Assembly (NCBI RefSeq): GCF_907164915.1
Contig: NC_061869.1
Location: 46,745,771 to 46,809,770 of the forward strand
Source: Impatiens glandulifera
Lineage: Eukaryota > Streptophyta > Magnoliopsida > Ericales > Balsaminaceae
Length of the DNA: 64,000 nt
Reading direction: 5' to 3'
Shown here: positions 24,115-37,089 of the stretch, piece after piece
Layout of the letters: every line of letters begins with the position of its first letter
Numbering within the stretch: the first letter of the stretch is position 1
Program-made: the position numbers and the translations under genes
Notes under the pieces: model-generated
What the model saw: the letters and a program-made list of their open reading frames with translations, nothing else
The model's database searches: none
What the model was told of the DNA's origin: nothing

Positions 24115-27100
24115 TGTAATCCTCGGAAAACTCTTGTCCTAGAAAAACACGAGGTTCGAAAAATTTCAACCTAAGTTTGCGTGTTAAAAATCTTTTTTAA
24201 TAAAACATTAGTTTTAAAAAACTTAAAGAAATATGTTCTGACCTTTTGAAAATATTTATCACAATAAATAATTTCGATCAAATTTTAAATATTATTTTTT
24301 AGATTTAAAATAATCAAATTAAAACATGGTTAAAAAAATATGAATTTAAATTAATTAAAAATAATTAATTTAAAAGATTATTATATGATAAAATTCGCTA
24401 ATTCATTTTTAGTTTAAAATCCATAAAATTATACGTTTGTAAACGTATTTTTGACTAGAGTTTTTATTTGGTTCGTAGTTTTTTTTATTTTTTTAAGAAA
24501 AACGACTTAACGTCATTTTATTAAAAATTCCTAAAAACGGAAAACAAACCAAATGAGTTTATGTATTTTCCTAAAAAACCTAGAAAAATTATGTTCATAA
24601 CAGTCTAAAAAAATGAATTACAAACAATTATCAGAATTACAAAAAAAATTAAATTACGTTTATCTCGCTAAAAAATAACGTCTTTGGTGACTTCCTGATA
24701 TGATACCTTACAGTACCTGTAGAGGTTCCATATCTGTTCGTTTTTCAGGGCTCTTCTCCACGTCTGGATGTTTGCGCTACATCTAGTTACAATATCATCC
24801 TAGATCTACTCCAGACTTCTTCGATTCCTCGAGAATGCCCTCGCGTTTCTCTCCCGCCGAATGTTATAAACTGTTGACTTTTATGATACTCGTGAAAGAG
24901 ATTGTGCGCTATATCATCTATACCCAATTAAAAACGGTCTCTACTTAATAAAATATTGGGTTTTCAAAAATTGGTTGTATAACGTTTTATGTAACCAATT
25001 ATTTTTCAGATCCTAGACATACACATGTTTTTCTAGTATTTAAAATTGGAAAAACAATATTTAAATGATGGTACATAAAGTTGATGTTGATGATTGATGA
25101 GGAAAGTACCTAAAGAATATGAGATGAAGATATTAAGATTCAAAAATAAATCCCGAATAGGACCTTATCAAAATATATTTTATAAAAATATTCTAAAAAT
25201 ATTTGAAATCATTCTATACTTTTTAGATTTGTAGAAAATTGTTTGAGGTTAAAAAATTACAAAAATAATTTTGAAATATTAAAAGTGGAAACAAACTAGA
25301 CTTATGATCAATGTTATCAGTCTTAGGTGTGATTTCCATCGGTCATGGGCTAAAACCCTCGTTCTAAGATCGAAGTTCCTCGGTCGAGGTGCGGGAACTC
25401 TTGGTCTAGTACTGAAGACTCTCAGTCGGATGTAGGAGTCATCGATCCTAGGTGTTGGAGGCTCTTAGTCGGATCTAGTAGTCCTCGTTCTTTGTTAGCC
25501 TTGAGCTAACTTTCTTAGGTCCTTGGTGTGAAGAACACTTGGTCATGGGTTAGCATCGAGCTAACTTTTATCGATCCTACATGCGAAGAACACTCGGTCT
25601 TAGGAGCCTCGGAATAACTTTTATTGGTCATGAGTTAGCTTAGGGCTAGGTTTCTCAGTCCTCAAAAACATTAAACTACAGGTTTGATAATTTTATTTAA
25701 GGCCCAGATCTTTTCATCCGAAGGCGTGGGAAACTCTGTATAGTTCTTAGGATCATTTATAACATCATCCTAAGTGTCATTCGATTGGGATGGTGTTCCA
25801 TTGAACTTGTACAATTTTGGTATAAAAAACGTGTTTTTAGTTTTTAACCTTTAATGAAACGTAAGAAGTTTTTCAATAGCTTCCTTATGCTTCATACGGT
25901 TGAATGAAACCAAAATATGAACACTGCTTATTTATTTTAACCAATTCATGAACTAAAATTTTTATTTTTATAAAAAAAATAGTTTTTGATAAAAATGATA
26001 AAAAATAGTTTTCCATAAAACATGTTTGACAACTTTCTATGTTGTTGTTCATGAGAAATAACTCCAGAACAAAAACCCGTTTTGAAAATTTTCAAAATCA
26101 AATTTGGGGTTTCTGATTTATTTTGATTGATTGAATTTTGTTTCAACGGAAAGCTTATAAATGATATTATGATTGTTTTTAATCAGAAAATTAGACAATC
26201 AAGCAATTTATGAAATTGAAAAAATTGAAATATAAAAATTTCAATTCAAACTGGTAATTTAAATTATAGTGTAATGGAAGCTTAATTAGAATTGGAGAAC
26301 ACTCCTTAACTCTTAGGGAAGCTTCCTAAATGCCTGAATCAGAACATTATCGCCTTATACAAAAAATTTAAAGTTTCAGAAAATCTTGAAGCTTTTCAAT
26401 GGCGGATGTGTGCTTGGTCTTGATTGAGAGGAGGATAGTGGATCCCTTCGGTTTGCCTAGAAGAGGCTATTTATATCATCCAAAGGCTGGTTAATCGATC
26501 AAGTGGGTCAGATGAAGTTAAAAGTACGTTGATAGTCTTTTGTTTATTTTCGTTCAATTACTGGTACAGGTTGTGATTATGCCTCTAAATATAGAGATAA
26601 TGATCACCGAAGTATGGTGATCATTTCACCTTTTATACGAAGTCAAAAGGTTATGAAACGACAATGTTCCATCTTTTAAAAATCAAATATGCAGTTGTTC
26701 TTATACAGTTCGTCGTCGAGAGGAAGAAGACAAATTTGACAAGAAACGACGTTTTTACAAGCAAAAAATCGAACGTTTAACGCTCTGTCCGCATTCCATT
26801 AGCGTTTGGGCATTTCATTGCATCTAGGCTAACAGAGCTAAGGCACGCATTAGTCGATTCAGTGCTTCATGAACACGTGTCTCCTTTATTGCATCGGGCG
26901 ACGCAAATGAATCACGTGCGTTGGATGGGCTTCCAACGTTCATCTAGTGGCTGTGAAGTCTTTTACATTAACTCCTCTTGGTTTCGGCTACAGCTGATTC
27001 CGACCCTTTTTCTGCCTTAGAATTTGTTTGAAATTGATTTTTTTCAATCCCTTTTGGCTCCATTTTCAACCTACAAAATATACAAAATATTTTTTAATAA

Positions 27101-27452
27101 ATATGACATTAATTTTTCCAATTTATTTTATTTTTTATATATTTTTTGAATTTAATAAATAATTTATTTGAAAAAAAATGGATACACCATTTATCTTAAA
27201 TTATTTATTTTAATTTTCCTCATTTTTTTAAAATTAATTTGATATAAAATGAGTAAAACATTTTATCCCAAAATGTTTTATCCTGGCCATTATCATTAAT
27301 TAATTATAATTTAATTATCACAATAATTAATCTAATTAATTATTTAATCATGTTTTGACATTTTTTATTATTTGATTTTTTTATTTAAAATAATTATTTT
27401 AAAATTGATAAATTGGGTATGTAAAAATTTTAGTGCTTATAGAGTGCCCCTC
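24115..27452 (-). repeat. Left (3') LTR of the gypsy element
   Basis: Aligned landmarks shared with the right LTR include TTATACGTTT-TAAACGTATT, AACCAATTATTTTTCAGATC, AGACATACACATGTTTTT, GAATGCCTGAATCAGAACAT in its local form, and the CATTTCACCTTTT-ACGAA block. It contains a ~400-bp LINE insertion that the right LTR lacks. The left edge is TGTAATCC; the right edge lies near GCACTAAAATTTT (minus strand), just after the polypurine-like run. Confidence 0.85.
24478..24879 (-). mobile_element. 5'-truncated LINE inserted in the LTR
   Basis: On the minus strand this segment gives the C-terminus of an L1-type polymerase: VYNIRRERNARAFSRNRRSL, a broken codon, DDIVTRCSANIQTWRRALKN and EQIWNLYRYCKVSYQE, ending at a TAG (24668-24670). 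A 3' untranslated region with AATAAAATGACGTT and an A-rich tail follows, facing the sequence GGTTCGTAG that the right LTR also has. The right LTR continues without this segment, so it is a post-insertion event, probably of the same LINE type as the fragment at 1-559. Confidence 0.8.
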
Positions 27453-27949
27453 TCGAATCGAGTTTGATTACAGACTAGTTTTTTGAAAATGTCGATTCGA
27501 GTATGACATATAACACTATGTTTTTCATGTCCATTTTATATTATTGAGGGATTGGGAAAGATAAAACCTGGAGTGAGCCGATGTTTGAGTGCGCTTGTGT
27601 TGATGTGTGTAGAATTCATCGATGCTTTACAAGCATTGCTCAAGAATCATGGATCATTCCTTGGTGATTATCCTAATAAGGATTGTTTCTTAGATCCTAT
27701 TTACATATCTTAACAAATTATCCGCAAAATCTATGGGATAATGGTATAGAGATGACCATAGGTATTTGTTGAATAATCAACTTTTATTATACGTGAATAT
27801 CAACAAATTGTTCATGACATATGCATTTTTTAACTATCGGTCTATAGTATTTGGTTAATGCTTGTCGGGATGATCACAAATGATCAAAGTTAGTGTCAGT
27901 ATGTGAGACACAAAAAGGGACATGACCGTTTAATAAAATTTCCATTTGG
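27453..27949. other. Region between the 3' LTR and the satellite arrays
   Basis: It begins with the polypurine-like tract of the gypsy element (minus strand) and holds unique, non-coding sequence. No integrase residues were found in any frame. Confidence 0.5.
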
Positions 27950-28890
27950 GTTACTAACAAGTAACATCTTCAAGTGATCAAGTGTGCATGATCGTATGAT
28001 TATCAACATATAGATTTTCATGAGAGTTGATGAACTTGCTCACGATGTTAATAAAAAGTAACATGTTAGAACCATTATATGTGAATGATCATAGTACTAT
28101 CAAGAAATAGGTTTACGTGAAAGTTAATAAACTTGCTCACATGAGTTACTAACAAGTAACATGTTGAAACGATCATGTTTGAATGATCGTAATATTATCA
28201 ATAAATCGATTTAGTTGAAAGTTTGTAAACTTTCTCACGAAAGTTACTAACAAGTAACATGTTGAAACGATCATGTATGAATGATCGTAATATTATCAAC
28301 ATATAGGTTTACTTGAGAGTTGGTAAACTTGTTCACGAGAGTTATTAACAAATAACATGTTAGAACGATCATATTTAAATGATCGTAGTCCTATCAATAA
28401 ATATGTTTACGTGAGAGTTGGTAAACTTACTCACGGAAGTTACTAACAAATAACATGTTAGAACGATAATATATAAATGATCGTAGTACTATCAATAGAT
28501 AGGTTTACGTGAGAGTTGGTAAACTTACTCACGGGAGTTACTAACAAATAACGTTTTTTAGAATGATCATACGTGAATGATCGTGAATACCTATTGGCCA
28601 ATAGGATTTATTCATAAAAATTTGATAAACATTTTATGCGATGGAAAATGCTCATTGTACTATCATAAGATAGATTTTATGAAAGATAAAAAGCTTGTCA
28701 CGGAAGTTACTAACAAGTAACACATTTAAGCGATCATATATAAATGATAATGGTACTATCAACAAATAGGTTTATTGTGGGAAATTATAAACTTGCCACA
28801 AAAGTTACTAACAATTCACATATTGGATCGATTATATATTAATGATCGTGGTACTATCAAGAGATAGGTTTTCTTTGTTGTGAATTGGTG
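27950..28890. repeat. Satellite-like array A, 98-bp monomer
   Basis: The word GTTACTAACAAGTAACAT and its variants start at 28047, 28145, 28243, 28341, 28439 and 28537, each exactly 98 bp apart. After one irregular 169-bp step they start at 28706 and 28804. Each monomer also holds GATCAT(6 nt)ATGATC, CTATCAACA-ATAGGTTTAC and GAGAGTTGGTAAACTTGCTC. There are about nine copies. Confidence 0.93.
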
Positions 28891-30590
28891 GAATCGATGT
28901 TGTGTACCTATTGTAAATAGTGTTTTGGTCGGGTCAGGTATGTATAATTGCGAGAAGATATAAATAGATAAGGTTTTTTTACCTATCGAGAGATAAATTT
29001 TTGATTGGATCATGTATGTATGATCTCTGGTACTTATCAATAGATAAGGTTTTGTAGCTATCGAAAGAGGGGTTTTATACCTATCGAGATATAGGATCTT
29101 TGATCAGATCATGTACGTATGATCTCTTGTACTTATCAACAGATAAGTTTTTAATTGGATTATGTACGTATGATCTCTTGTACTTATCAATAGATAAGGT
29201 TTTGTACCTATCGAAAGATAGGGTTTTTATATCTATCGAGAGATAGGGTCTTTGCTCGAATCATGTAAGTATGATCTTTAGTACTTATCAACAGATAAGG
29301 TTTTAATTGGATTATGTGTATGATTTCTGGTACTTATCAATAGATAAGGTTTTGTACCTATCGAAAGATAGGGTTTTTGTCGGATCATGTACAAACGATC
29401 GTGGTACTTATCAACAGATAAGGTTTTGATTGGATCATGTATGTATGATCTCTGGTACTTATCAATAGATAATAGGATTTTCATCGAATCATGTACGAAT
29501 GATCGCTGATACCTATTGAAAAAATAGGGTTTTAAATATATCGAGAGATAAGGTCTTTTCTAGAATTATGTATGTATGATCTTTAGTACTTATCAACAAA
29601 TAAGGTTTTAATTGAATCATGTACAAATGATCATGGTACTTATTGACAGATAATGTTTTAAATGGATCATGTACATACTTATCGATAAAAAAGGTTTTTA
29701 GACATATTGATAAATAAGGTTTTTACGGATCATATACGAATGATCGTAGTACTTATCGACAAATAAGGTTTTTGAACCTATCGATATATAAGTTTTTGTC
29801 AGATCATGTACGAATGATCGCGATACTAATCCACATATAAGGTTTTGATTGACCTATTGACATATAGGGTTTTAGTGGATCATGTAAGAATGATCGCGGT
29901 ATTTATCAACAAATAATGTTTTGGACTTATTGAAAGATAGGGTTTTGTTGGATCATGTACGAATGATCGCGGTACTTATCGACAAATAAGATTTTTTGTA
30001 CCTATTAAAAGATAGAGATTTTGTTGATTATGTATAATTGATCGCTGGTATTTATCAATAGATAAGGTCTTGGTAACTATCCAGAGATGAGATTTAGTTG
30101 GATCATGTACGAATAATTGCGGTACTTATCAATAGATAAGTGTTTGGACCTATCGACAGATAGAGTTTTGGCGGATCATGAACGAATGATCGCGGTACCT
30201 ATCGACATATAAGGTTTTTGTACCTATTGACATATAGGGTTTTGGCGTATCATGTACGAATGATCGCGGTACAGATAAGGTTTTTCGACCTGTCAATAGA
30301 TAGGGTTTTGATGGATCATGTTTGAATGATCATGGTACTTATCGATATATAAAGTTTTGAACCTATCGACAAAAAGGGTTTTTGCAGATCATATACAAGT
30401 GCGATACTTATCGACAAATAATGTTTTCTATACCTATCAAAACATAGGGCTTTTGCGGATCATGTATAAATGATCGCAGGTACTTATAAATAAATAAGGT
30501 TTTAATACATATTGAGAGATAGAGTTTGGTTGGATCATGTACAAATGATCTTGGTACTTATCGATAGATAAGATTTTTGAAACTATCCGC
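28890..30590. repeat. Satellite-like array B, ~74-bp monomer
   Basis: The word GATCATGTACGAATGATCGC and its variants recur at spacings of 66-75 bp, mostly 73-75 (for example 29881, 29954, 30029, 30104, 30177, 30251). Each monomer carries two related half-units, TATCGACAGATAAGGTTTT and TATCGA-AGATAGGGTTTT. There are about 22-24 copies. The first ~48 bp of the monomer is shared with array A; the rest differs. The short frames at 28816-29484 are repeat artefacts. Confidence 0.93.
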
Positions 30591-30594
30591 AGAT

Positions 30595-32560
30595 ATAGAA
30601 CTTTACTACTCCCTTTTCAAACGTAGCTCTTTGCTATTGTCGGATCTTGAGGGGGTTGACTTTAATTCCATCAAGATTTTGAGTCAGGTCTGCGAGAGTA
30701 GGTAAGGCATCTCCAAAGCGGTTTTGGAATCTTGGAACAGGAACAAATGATACTTGACCAAATTTGTTCATGAGCTTGGTCAGATGGGCGTGATATGGTT
30801 TTAGATTTTTCACTTTTACATGTCATGTGCAGTTGGCTTAAATTATGACCAAATTAGAGTCATTAATTACTTCTAATTTGGTTTCCCCTTTTTCGTATGC
30901 CAATTTGAGACTCTAGAGGCATGCCTCGTATTCGGCTTCGTTATTGGTAACAGGGTATTCAATTTTTACGAATATTGGATTGTACGTCCCTTTAAGGTAA
31001 ACTAACAAAATCCCAATTTTTTAACCCTACTTTCCCGAATCTCTGTCAAACATCAGCTTCCATGAGTCTAACGTGACACCATAATTCCCTCATCGGAGAA
31101 TTCGAGTTCGTCTTTTGACTCAATAATGATGGCTTGGACAGCTGAGAAGTCTTCAACAACGCTTCCTTTGATGGATTTTTGTATCATATAGGCTATGTCA
31201 TATATGGATATCATCATCATCCACTTGGCAAGCTTAGGCGATAGAAGAGTTCGTTGAAATAAGAAATGAATTAGATCAAATCTTAAATCCAACTTGATAG
31301 GTTGGGCTTACATATAGTGTCTCAACCTTTGTTGACCCATGCTAATGTCTAACATATTTTTTTGGATGGAGTTTAATTGTGTTCTCATCCAATAATCCTT
31401 TTACTGGTATCGTAAACATTCGTTTTGGGTTTATCCTCGTTTTTTTGAGCCAAAAGGCTTCTCATGATTATTTTTGTTATAGTAAGGTACAAAGTGACAG
31501 GGATGTTGGGTCTGGCCAGCATGCGTGTTGGAGGGGATTTTAGATAATCCTTTATTTTGTCAAATGCATGTTGACAATTTTCATCCTATACAAATTTTTT
31601 ATCTTTCTTTAGAAGCTTAAATAGTTGATCGCATGTTGTAGTAAGCGTACTAATGAATTGGCTGATGTATTGAATTTCTCAAGAAATCCACAAAGTTCTC
31701 TTTCATTTTAAGGTAGCGACATAGCCATGATTTCTTCTATCTAAGAGGGATCGAATTCGATTCTTCTTTTAGTAATTAAGAAGCCCAACATATTATTAGT
31801 TGTGACTCCATACCTACATTTCTTCGGATTGAGTTGTAGATGATATTTTCTAATCCTTTGAAGGATTTTTTTTAGAGGTTTCGGACATGTCCTTGTCGAT
31901 CCTTAGACTTGATGATCATGTTGTCAACATAGACTTCCACTTCTTTGTAGACCATGTCATGAATGATCATGGTGGATACATGTTAATAGGTTACTCACGC
32001 GTTCTTAAGACCGAAAGGCATGACACGATAACTTAAGGTATATACTTTTGTTAAAAACGTGGACTTTTCTTTGTCTTGTGGGGTCATCAAGATCTGACTG
32101 TATCTCGAAAATTTGTCCATGAATGATAATAGTTCATGACCAACATGGTCTACAAGTATGTCGATGTACGGTAATGGGAAATGATATTTAGGGATGACCT
32201 TATTCAAATCCCGATATTCCACACATGCACTTATTTTCCCATCTTTTTTGAGAACATGAACCACATTGGCTAAGCTTTTTCTTTATTAGCTTAGCGTCAA
32301 GATTAAGGGGAATATGATGTCGTGTGATCTTTGGATCGATGTCTGGCATGTCCTTGTATGACCAGACGAAAAATTCTTTCTTTAATTTTAGTAGCTCGAT
32401 TAGTTCAAGACGTTCTTTTAAGTTTAAACTTTGACTTGTTAATACGACATGAGGATCGTTGGTCGTGTTTAGATTTATTTCAATTGTCTTTTCGTTAGAA
32501 GGGACAAATTTGTCCTCATTTTCTAAGAAGTGTTTTATTTCAAAGTTTAGATCAGATTAA
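30595..32560 (-). pseudogene. Gypsy pol: reverse transcriptase and RNase H
   Basis: Reading from high to low coordinates, a pre-RT linker with IDPKITRHHIPLNLDAKLIK (near 32290-32345) resembles the DPKIVxHxIPLNPEAKPVKQ of this lineage. The RT core (31995-32264) contains VLKKDGKISACVEYRDLNKV, FPLPYIDILVDHV, FMDKFSRYSQILM and YRVMPFGLKNA. The YVDD box reads VYVDNMIIKSK (about 31905-31940), with the second aspartate changed to asparagine. RNase H is represented by LAKWMMMISIYDIAYMIQKS (near 31200), TNNEAEYEA (30922-30948) and VPRFQNRFGDALPTLADL (near 30700). Stops and frameshifts are common. The coding resemblance stops at the edge of satellite array B. Confidence 0.88.
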
Positions 32561-33299
32561 AATAAAAGATAGCATTTACTCGTATATTCAAAAATTTCTT
32601 CATTTGTAACATCAAGGAGTTTATTAATGTAGGAAGAGATGATCTAACAAGACTATCGTTCTCAAGTTCCATAAAATGTACATTATTAGACATCTCTTTA
32701 CACATGAGAGGATGAGAAGTTTTGTTTTCCTTGATTAAAGTATCAACGGATAAGGGGACGTTGGTTCCAAGTAAACTAGATGGGCAGATTTCCTGAACTA
32801 GATCATCTGTCATGAGATTCCGAGCCAGTTTTCAGTTATTTTCTTAATCATGTAAATAGAAGGGTTAGGATTATAGGAACAATATGAAAAGATTTTGAGA
32901 CTTGAAAAATGTCTCTACAACTCTAGGTTGGTAAAGGATTTAGAGAAGTCGAAGCATAATGTGTTTTGTCCTTCATAGATGAACTACCCATTCAAGCTTG
33001 GAGGAATGGGTATGCGCTATTTGGATATTTTCTTTTTCTGGATTTTCTCGAATCATGTTGGAACGTATCCTAAGTCGAAGTGGTCCGAATCGTATAATGA
33101 CTAGGGGAATAAAGGTATGTTGGTGGCGTTTGGGCCTAAGCCCATTTTAGGGAAGTATCCCATCTTGCACATCATTTTATTGAAGGAGATGCTAAATGTG
33201 TTAAAGATTTGACATATCTCGAATCCGTTTAATTCACAGATAGGGCATCGATGTGACTGAATCCAATGACAGCAATAATGTTAGTTTGATTGTTGGTCG

Positions 33300-33660
33300 T
33301 GATAACCTGGTCGTTGGTTATGAGACTCTGTTTTTTTAAGCATGAAGGTATGGGTCTTATCTTGATGCACCCATGGTCTTATATAATAAGATTGTATGAA
33401 AGTTGCATGTTGATAACACAAAAGTTGACTTGGAAGGGTATGCCAGTTTCCTAGATGGTGAATTTTAAACAACTAATTATCTCGCACCATGAGCTATCAA
33501 AACCTCTTACACATAAGTCAGAGGGTAAGACTTTGTCTCTAGTTATGCTTATTTTCTCAAGTGTCCTTCAAGGACATATGTTTAGAGTCGATCCATTGTC
33601 TATAAGGACCATTGACATGGTTTTCCCTTCCATTTGGACCGAAACATAAAGGGCCTTTGC
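33300..33660 (-). pseudogene. Gypsy aspartic protease remnant
   Basis: The minus-strand frame reads VQMEGKTMSMVLIDNGSTLN and then ICP, a retropepsin active-site region with DNGS (codons near 33589-33600). This is followed by RGFDSSWCEIIS and, after a shift, GIPFQVNFCVINMQLSYNL. The last resembles the FQVLxIxxxFNLLLGRPWIH segment of Tat-type proteases, here with RPWVHQ. Breaks in the frame make it non-functional. Confidence 0.75.
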
Positions 33661-33879
33661 ATGATCTGTCTCGGCTATTGGAAGATCATTGTCTTTGAAA
33701 TTGATCATGTTGTGTTGTGAAATAGCGGAAATAATTCATATTAGTTCCTCCAAGGTAGTGTTGAAAGGGATATTAGCCTTGCTTAACTCGTTGAGGACAT
33801 CTTTCTATGTTCGATGAGTACATAAGGATTTCCCAAATGAAAATGTTAGCATTCATCTATCTAAGTTGACTTAGGAGAC

Positions 33880-35740
33880 TGTCTCAAGAATTTAGAGCTA
33901 TGGGCTCATCCTCGTTCCTTTTCCACAAGGTTTGTTGGGAAGTTTTCGGTGTGTTAGTCGGCTTAGTTGTCATGAAACTTGGTTGAAAATATGTTCCACC
34001 AAGAGTTGCGGTAATATCTATAGGGGCATGGACTTGTGTAGCGTTTAGAGCTCGTCTTATACCCACCATTTTGAACTCTTGCCGAAATGGGCTTCAGACT
34101 TCTTTTTGGGACATGGTCGATCATAATGACTATCGGATCAACATTGTGGATTAAATATAACAATGCATCAGTGTCAAGTGGCACTTCATTAGTTGTGATT
34201 ACATTGACTTGATGATTGACAAATGATTCTTTACTATTTTCGGCTTGGCGATAACGTTTTGATCGATCAACTCTTGAAAAGGATGATTTAGGGCGATACA
34301 ACTGTTAGTAGCATGCCCATTCATTTGGTGATAATCGCATCAAGCATTCTCATACTTTTCCAAGAATGGAATGTATGTTTCTTAGGGAAAGGGGTTTGAT
34401 TAGATTCTTATCTTGAAGAATATTCATGACCTAATTCAAAGGAATACCTAGGTCGTCAACGACTCTATGGGGTATGGGTTCCTTTGGAGTTGTAGATTTT
34501 GTAAGGGTTGATGTACATGTATTAGCCAGTGAAGGCTTGTTACGGTTCGTCTTTGGAGGAGGATGTCCTTGCTAGGCGGTTGTCACATGGTGAACTTTAG
34601 TATTTTCCTTCTTCGGGAAAAGACTCAAAAGTTGATAATCTTTAATTGGTTTTTCCTCCTTTATTTCTTTCTCGATTACGTCATCGAGATTATTTCCCAT
34701 TTATAACAGTTTTTTCATGTCAATTTGTCGTTGTTCACTAAGGAGGGAATCAATTTATTCATCAACGACTTTCTAATATTCTATGAAGACTGGGAATTTC
34801 TCATTTTCCCTTGCTTAATGTTTTTAAGCTTTTCTTTAGTTGATCTAGATTAAGGTGCATGGAAAGCGTTCTATAAACGTTGCAGCAAGTTTCTCGATGT
34901 TTTATAAATATGCTACCTTTTTTTGTGATACCGGCATAGAGCGATGTCATCGAGGTATTGGGGAAATAGGTGGAGAATCATTGGCTCTCTGAGTCGCAAC
35001 GGAGTTATTGCAAATGTGTACATCTTAAAGTAGACGGACAAATCTTTTGCCATTAAATTTGGATACGGAGGGTAATTTAATACCTAGTAGAATGACTACT
35101 CTTCCTACCGTTTTCATGGCGTCTTTCTAGTCATAATGGTTGTCAATGCTTTTGCCCTTTGCTATCTTGTTCATCTAGGCTTACATTTTAGCATGCATGG
35201 CTCAAACCTGAGTCATTTGGCGTTCATATTCGATGGATGGTGTCTGAATAACCAACATAATGGGTTTCTCGTGTGGTTTTATAGGTTGTGTTCATCCTCA
35301 TGAGTCCCTTGATGTGCCTGCATTGTGTAGTCAAAATATTCTTCTAAGTCTTCGTAGTAGGAGACTTCTTATGGAGTCCGAGGACTGGTAAGATTGAGAT
35401 TGATAGGGGTGAACATAATTGGGATAGGCTAGTAGGAAATCGGGAAGAAGAAGGCATATTTTATGATGTGGACATTATTTGCTTATTAGCTAAAGAAATC
35501 GTGTTTAACGTGAGTTGCTCCGTCATATAATGCATAGTTGCCTTCATTTCCTTAAATTCGGCCATGGAGACCGTTTTAGGTATCGTTGTTTCCTCATCCA
35601 TTTCGCGGTGGATAAAGCATCCAGTTTTTGAATCTATTTTCCTTGGGGTTGTATCGACTGTTTGCAGTATTGGACTGAGGCAAAGAGAAAGAGATGAGGG
35701 TTTGCAATTGTAGCATAAGTACAACGCAATGATATGCATG
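33880..35740 (-). pseudogene. Gypsy gag remnant
   Basis: The order of pieces fits gag upstream of protease. There is an N-terminal frame (35461-35739) with VSMAEFKEMKATMHYMTEQL. A capsid-like stretch MYTFAITPLRLREPMILHLF, then PQYLDDIALCRYH, lies near 34920-35020. A linker LGIPLN-QVMNILQDKNLIKP precedes a decayed histidine/cysteine segment near 34300-34470. Tat-type gags have the same LG-x-PLxQALxxLxxxxLIxPLPPR linker before the zinc knuckle. Many stops are present. Confidence 0.65.
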
Positions 35741-35889
35741 TAAAATAAATCCTAGAGAATGAACATCTCTTTATGATCCTGAGTTTGAAACATACTAGTT
35801 ATTATACAAAATACTTGCTTAGTTTGTTACATGCATGTCTCTCTTATTAGGATTTATAGAGAGAGTTAAATAGAAAAGAAATTGATGAC

Positions 35890-36850
35890 AAAGATTGTAG
35901 ATTTTAAGCCCTACTGTAGCCTATTCCTACACTTGAGTTTTTCTCCCCTTCATTATTTTTGGCTCGCTCATACTCTTCGAGGATATACATCAAGTAATTT
36001 ATTCGTTCCTTTGGGATTCCAATTTTTGAGGTGTTGTGCCACATCTCTAGAGAGACAACGTAGGCCTTGTGGTCAAAGAGCATATCTATGGTGATGGCAT
36101 TTCACGTATAAGGAGGCATGAAGTCACGACCGAATTACTTGAAAAGATCGTGAGTGTAGTAAGAAGTGACCCATTCTAATCCCATGAGTGTGAACATTAG
36201 TTTGTCTTCCATCATATAGGTCATCGTCTTAATTGGATACCATAGAAGCAACTCCATAATATCATCATCTTTATGTACGAGAGGCACATGTATGATTTTT
36301 CTCATCCTTTGATATTGAAGAGTAGGGCCCATGGTGTCACCAGGGACTATTGGTGGGAGGCACCCGAGTTTATCAAGCAGCTAGTTGTAGAGTATTATAT
36401 GTGAGCCTCTTTTGCTCATGGAAGAGGTTAAATATGATTCATTTAACCCCGATAGTGTTTCTGCTATGATAATATCATCTACGTAGATGGTAGGCTACCT
36501 CTTGAATTTTGGAAGATGATTTTCATTCGTCATAGCTAAGAAGACATGAGTTAGTAGGACCGTTATTATCATCATTGATGAGCCCAAGGTCGGAGGAATT
36601 TCTCCATTTTTAACTTCCATTTTTTCCATTTTTGGAAGTCCATAATAGCCTTTTTTAGGATAGTTTCAGATCGTTTTGGTGTATCCATAATTTTCTTGCA
36701 GCAACTTTCTTAATGACATTGATTCTACAAAGGGCTTGAGGAGTAGAATGTTTTTGTTGTTTATCATTAATATAGTAGTGAATTCCTCTATGGCTGGACA
36801 CATCTACTTGTCTCTCATGAACTAAGCTCGGGAGGTAGGGCTCCACCTCC
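35890..36850 (-). pseudogene. Extra coding remnant upstream of gag
   Basis: Two readable pieces are 36655-36846 (QALCRINVIKKVAARKLWIH) and 36135-36332 (LLLWYPIKTMTYMMEDKLMF). They lie on the same strand as gag, between it and the 5' LTR. Ogre-type elements carry an additional ORF in this position. I do not recognise a domain and base the call on location and strand, so the function is unknown. Confidence 0.35.
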
Positions 36851-37089
36851 TTTGCATTTGCATCATGAGAGTATTGTTCATCTTGAAGTTGTTAAACCTC
36901 ATGTTGAGAGTTAGTGCATAAACCCCGTGGTTTCACTTATTTTCGTGGAGGTTGTCGATCCAAGGGATCAAGGCGATATCACTTAGCATGGACATCGTTT
37001 GAGATTTGAAGTTCAAAACAATTTACTAAAATGTATTTGTTTTTAAACGGAAACATACTCAAGATGTTCATTAGAATATAGAGGCATAA

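Noticed and set aside
28816..29484. Minus-strand frames in the satellite region
   Set aside because: They arise from the ~74-bp repeat unit and share the same repeated peptide.
27950..30590. Regularly spaced repeats that could suggest a CRISPR array
   Set aside because: The whole monomer is repeated with no unique spacers, there are no cas genes, and the DNA is plant nuclear. It is a tandem satellite.
33455..33649. 64-codon plus-strand frame
   Set aside because: Opposite strand of the gypsy protease, which shows the DNGS active site on the minus strand.
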